NCBI GenBank assembly: GCA_947500005.1
Contig: CANMQJ010000003.1
Location: forward strand, 186,001 to 250,000
Direction: 5' to 3'
DNA from: an uncultured Paracoccaceae bacterium
GTDB taxonomy: Bacteria > Pseudomonadota > Alphaproteobacteria > Rhodobacterales > Rhodobacteraceae
DNA length: 64,000 bases
Of the stretch, positions 62,555 through 64,000 are shown piece after piece. Each line of letters begins with the position of its first letter. Position 1 is the stretch's first letter. Under the pieces are notes generated by a model, which was not told the origin of the DNA, did no database searches, and was given only the letters and a program-made list of their open reading frames with translations. The translations under genes were made by a program, and so were the position numbers.

Positions 62555-63139
62555 TCAGGCCTGCAGTTCCGCGTCCCAGTAAAGGAAGTCGATCCAGCTC
62601 TCGTGCAGGTGGTTGGGCGGAAACTTGCGCCCGACATTGCGCAGCTCCTCCGCCCCTGGCTGGCGCGGCGGCTTGCGCAGGCTCATCCCCGCCTGCCGCA
62701 AGCTCTTGGATCCCTTGCGCAGGTTGCAGGGCGAGCAGGCCGCCACCACGTTCTGCCAGCTCGTCACCCCGCCCGAGGCGCGCGGCACCACGTGGTCAAA
62801 GGTCAGATCCCCCTTCGCGCCGCAATACTGGCAGCGGAATTCGTCCCTCAAAAACAAATTGAAGCGCGTGAAGGCCACGCGCTTCTGGGGTTTTACGTAA
62901 TCTTTCAGCACCACCACCGAGGGTATTCGGATCTCGGTACTCGGGCTCCGGACCACCTCGTCATATTCGGCGACGATGTCCACCCTGTCCAGCCAGGCCG
63001 CCTTGATCGCCTCCTGCCAAGGCCAGAGCGACAGCGGGTAATAGGAGAGCGGCCGGTAATCGGCATTGAGGACCAGCGCGGGATGATGCCGCAACGCCCC
63101 CGGTTGTCTCACGAAATCCGACCTGAAATCACCATCCAT
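62555..63139 (-). CDS. HNH endonuclease domain protein
   Basis: Cytoplasmic protein of 194 residues with a C-terminal HNH nuclease fold. Zinc Cys pairs CQYCG and CSPCN surround the active core DHVVPRASGGVTSWQNVVAAC near 116-136. Single genes of this type are common chromosomal genes in alphaproteobacteria and are not by themselves signs of phage or defence. No restriction or phage gene is adjacent. Confidence 0.9.
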   Translation of the reverse strand: MDGDFRSDFVRQPGALRHHPALVLNADYRPLSYYPLSLWPWQEAIKAAWLDRVDIVAEYDEVVRSPSTEIRIPSVVVLKDYVKPQKRVAFTRFNLFLRDEFRCQYCGAKGDLTFDHVVPRASGGVTSWQNVVAACSPCNLRKGSKSLRQAGMSLRKPPRQPGAEELRNVGRKFPPNHLHESWIDFLYWDAELQA

Positions 63140-63204
63140 CTGCGACTCGCTCCCTGCTCTGCGCTGCCCCCGGACGCCAGAGCGGGGGAGCCCCGCCCCA
63201 GCTT

Positions 63205-63230
63205 GTGGTTGACTATATATCGTGGTTGAC
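63205..63230. repeat. 9-bp direct repeat in the HNH/pseudouridine synthase gap
   Basis: GTGGTTGAC at 63205-63213 and 63222-63230 start 17 bases apart around a TATATAT core. It lies in the shared upstream region of two divergent genes and could be a regulator site or part of two promoters. Confidence 0.4.
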
Positions 63231-63350
63231 CTCTGGCAAGCCTTAGATTGCCACTACATTTCGCAGGTTTCCTATCCTGCCTCCGTAACAGGCAGATGAA
63301 GCTTATCCACAGCTTGCCCCACAGCCCCCGCCCGCGCTATGGGGACGCGC

Positions 63351-63926
63351 ATGGGCTGGTTCATCCGTTTCAACAAACCCTATGACGTGCTGTCGCAATT
63401 CACTGATCGCGGCACTGCCGGCGGGCCGCGCCGGACGCTGTCGGATTTCATCGACCTGCCGGGCGTCTATCCCGCAGGGCGGCTCGACCGCGACAGCGAG
63501 GGGCTGATGCTGCTGACCTCCGATGGCGCGCTTCAGGCGCGCATCGCGGACCCGAAACACAAGATGGCCAAGACCTACTGGGCGCAGGTCGAGGGCCTGC
63601 CCGACGACGCCGCGCTCGAGATGCTGCGCAAGGGCGTCGAACTCAAGGATGGCCGGACCCGCCCCGCCCGCGCGCGCCGTATCGACGAACCCGAGGGACT
63701 CTGGCCCCGCGACCCGCCGATCCGTGCCCGCAAGAGCGTTCCGGATTGCTGGATCGAACTCACCCTCCGCGAGGGCCGCAACCGCCAGGTCCGCCGCATG
63801 ACCGCCGCCGTGGGCCACCCCACCCTGCGCCTGATCCGTGCGCGCATCGGCGACTGGTCGCTCGACGGGCTCGCCCCCGGCAGGTGGGAGGCGCTGCCCC
63901 CACCTGACAGGCCACGCAACCGCTGA
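63351..63926 (+). CDS. RluE/RsuA-family pseudouridine synthase
   Basis: Ribosomal RNA modification enzyme of 191 residues. The opening [14 protein letters not shown] and the catalytic-Asp motif [18 protein letters not shown] near 40-57 identify the RsuA/RluE branch; the N-terminal S4 domain is absent, as in Rlu[21 protein letters not shown] near 145 is the second conserved block. The ATG at 63351 has GGGGA seven bases upstream; 63339 is an alternative. Confidence 0.93.
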   Translation: MGWFIRFNKPYDVLSQFTDRGTAGGPRRTLSDFIDLPGVYPAGRLDRDSEGLMLLTSDGALQARIADPKHKMAKTYWAQVEGLPDDAALEMLRKGVELKDGRTRPARARRIDEPEGLWPRDPPIRARKSVPDCWIELTLREGRNRQVRRMTAAVGHPTLRLIRARIGDWSLDGLAPGRWEALPPPDRPRNR

Positions 63927-63938
63927 TAGGCTGACCCC

Positions 63939-64000
63939 ATGACCCTGCCCGACGCGCCCGCCCCCGATGCCATCCTCGAAGCGGCGATCTATGCCGCCGA
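63939..64000 (+). CDS. start of a gene cut by the window end, possibly a VOC-family protein
   Basis: Only about 20 codons are visible, from an ATG 12 bases after the pseudouridine synthase stop. The beginning PDAILEAAIYA resembles the first strand of glyoxalase/VOC proteins, but the sample is too short to be sure. Confidence 0.35.
   Translation, partial: MTLPDAPAPDAILEAAIYAA

Noticed and set aside
62555..63139. HNH endonuclease as a phage or defence gene
   Set aside because: Single chromosomal HNH genes of this type are common in the group and no phage, restriction or toxin gene is adjacent.
62477..63229. Rightward open frame crossing the HNH gene
   Set aside because: Antisense to the HNH gene for most of its length and without a ribosome site or motif.
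63303..63311. Exact DnaA-box sequence TTATCCACA before the pseudouridine synthase gene
   Set aside because: Only one copy, no cluster, no AT-rich unwinding region and no origin-linked genes such as dnaA, hemE or parAB nearby.

Overview
The window looks like chromosomal DNA of a high-GC alphaproteobacterium of the Roseobacter/Rhodobacteraceae type. The support is a respiratory formate dehydrogenase operon with DUF3305/DUF3306 proteins, a yajC-secD-secF block ending in an Mth938-like gene, a RutR-type pyrimidine catabolism locus, and GC-rich repeat elements placed just after stop codons. The assignment is inference from gene content. No phage, insertion sequence, CRISPR array, rRNA or plasmid backbone gene was seen, so most of the window reads as ordinary chromosome.

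Layout. (1) 1-11949: the start of mrp/apbC with a DUF6494 protein, a periplasmic cytochrome c, then a formate dehydrogenase region. It has a large multi-cluster ferredoxin on the minus strand and, diverging from it, DUF3305, DUF3306, a TorD-like chaperone, a small Tat-signal protein, the catalytic alpha, Fe-S beta and cytochrome b gamma subunits, a WD40-propeller/cytochrome c fusion, and a 40-residue exported or membrane peptide. (2) 12007-25052: a reductive pyrimidine/hydantoin degradation locus. It contains an NMT1-type ABC transporter (binding protein, two permeases, ATPase), dihydropyrimidinase, a 106-aa unknown, N-carbamoyl-beta-alanine amidohydrolase, a RutR-like TetR regulator, an MFS carrier, and PreA and PreT with a glycosyltransferase between them. 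A perfect RutR box lies before the amidohydrolase gene and two degenerate copies lie before preT. (3) 25204-28614: a cupin, a small exported protein, a sugar-nucleotide-transferase-like protein, an Mth938-like protein and a TauE permease. (4) 28607-31556: secF, secD and yajC. (5) 31557-32189: a region without a convincing gene, carrying a duplicated 17-bp sequence and a 16-bp palindrome.

(6) 32190-39511: a SET-domain protein, serS, a helix-hairpin-helix protein with a lysine-rich tail, a fatty acid desaturase, der, a BamB-like lipoprotein and a YfgM-like protein. (7) 39640-46752: a TetR-type operator, an RND efflux adaptor and a very long RND pump, a twin-hairpin repeat, and an Atm1-like ABC exporter. 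(8) 46832-57739: a LysM protein, a LOG-family protein, RarD, a luciferase-like monooxygenase, MmgE/PrpD, Coq10/RatA, hpt, an RTX protein, tRNA-Leu(CAA), a YqaA-type membrane protein and dsbB. (9) 57982-60504: an Lrp regulator diverging from arginase and ornithine cyclodeaminase, a compact arginine-to-proline module. (10) 60597-64000: an orphan Tat-exported peptide-type binding protein with two upstream palindromes, an HNH endonuclease, a pseudouridine synthase and the start of a further gene.

How the parts work together. The formate dehydrogenase genes describe a periplasmic molybdo- or tungsto-enzyme that passes formate electrons through Fe-S clusters to membrane cytochrome b. The WD40-cytochrome c fusion and the separate cytochrome c may add a periplasmic branch. 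The pyrimidine locus encodes import, ring reduction, ring opening and decarbamoylation, under a regulator encoded inside the locus. The least explained items are the WD40-cytochrome c and 40-aa peptide pair, the glycosyltransferase inside the pyrimidine operon, the palindrome region before yajC, and the orphan binding protein with its twin operators.
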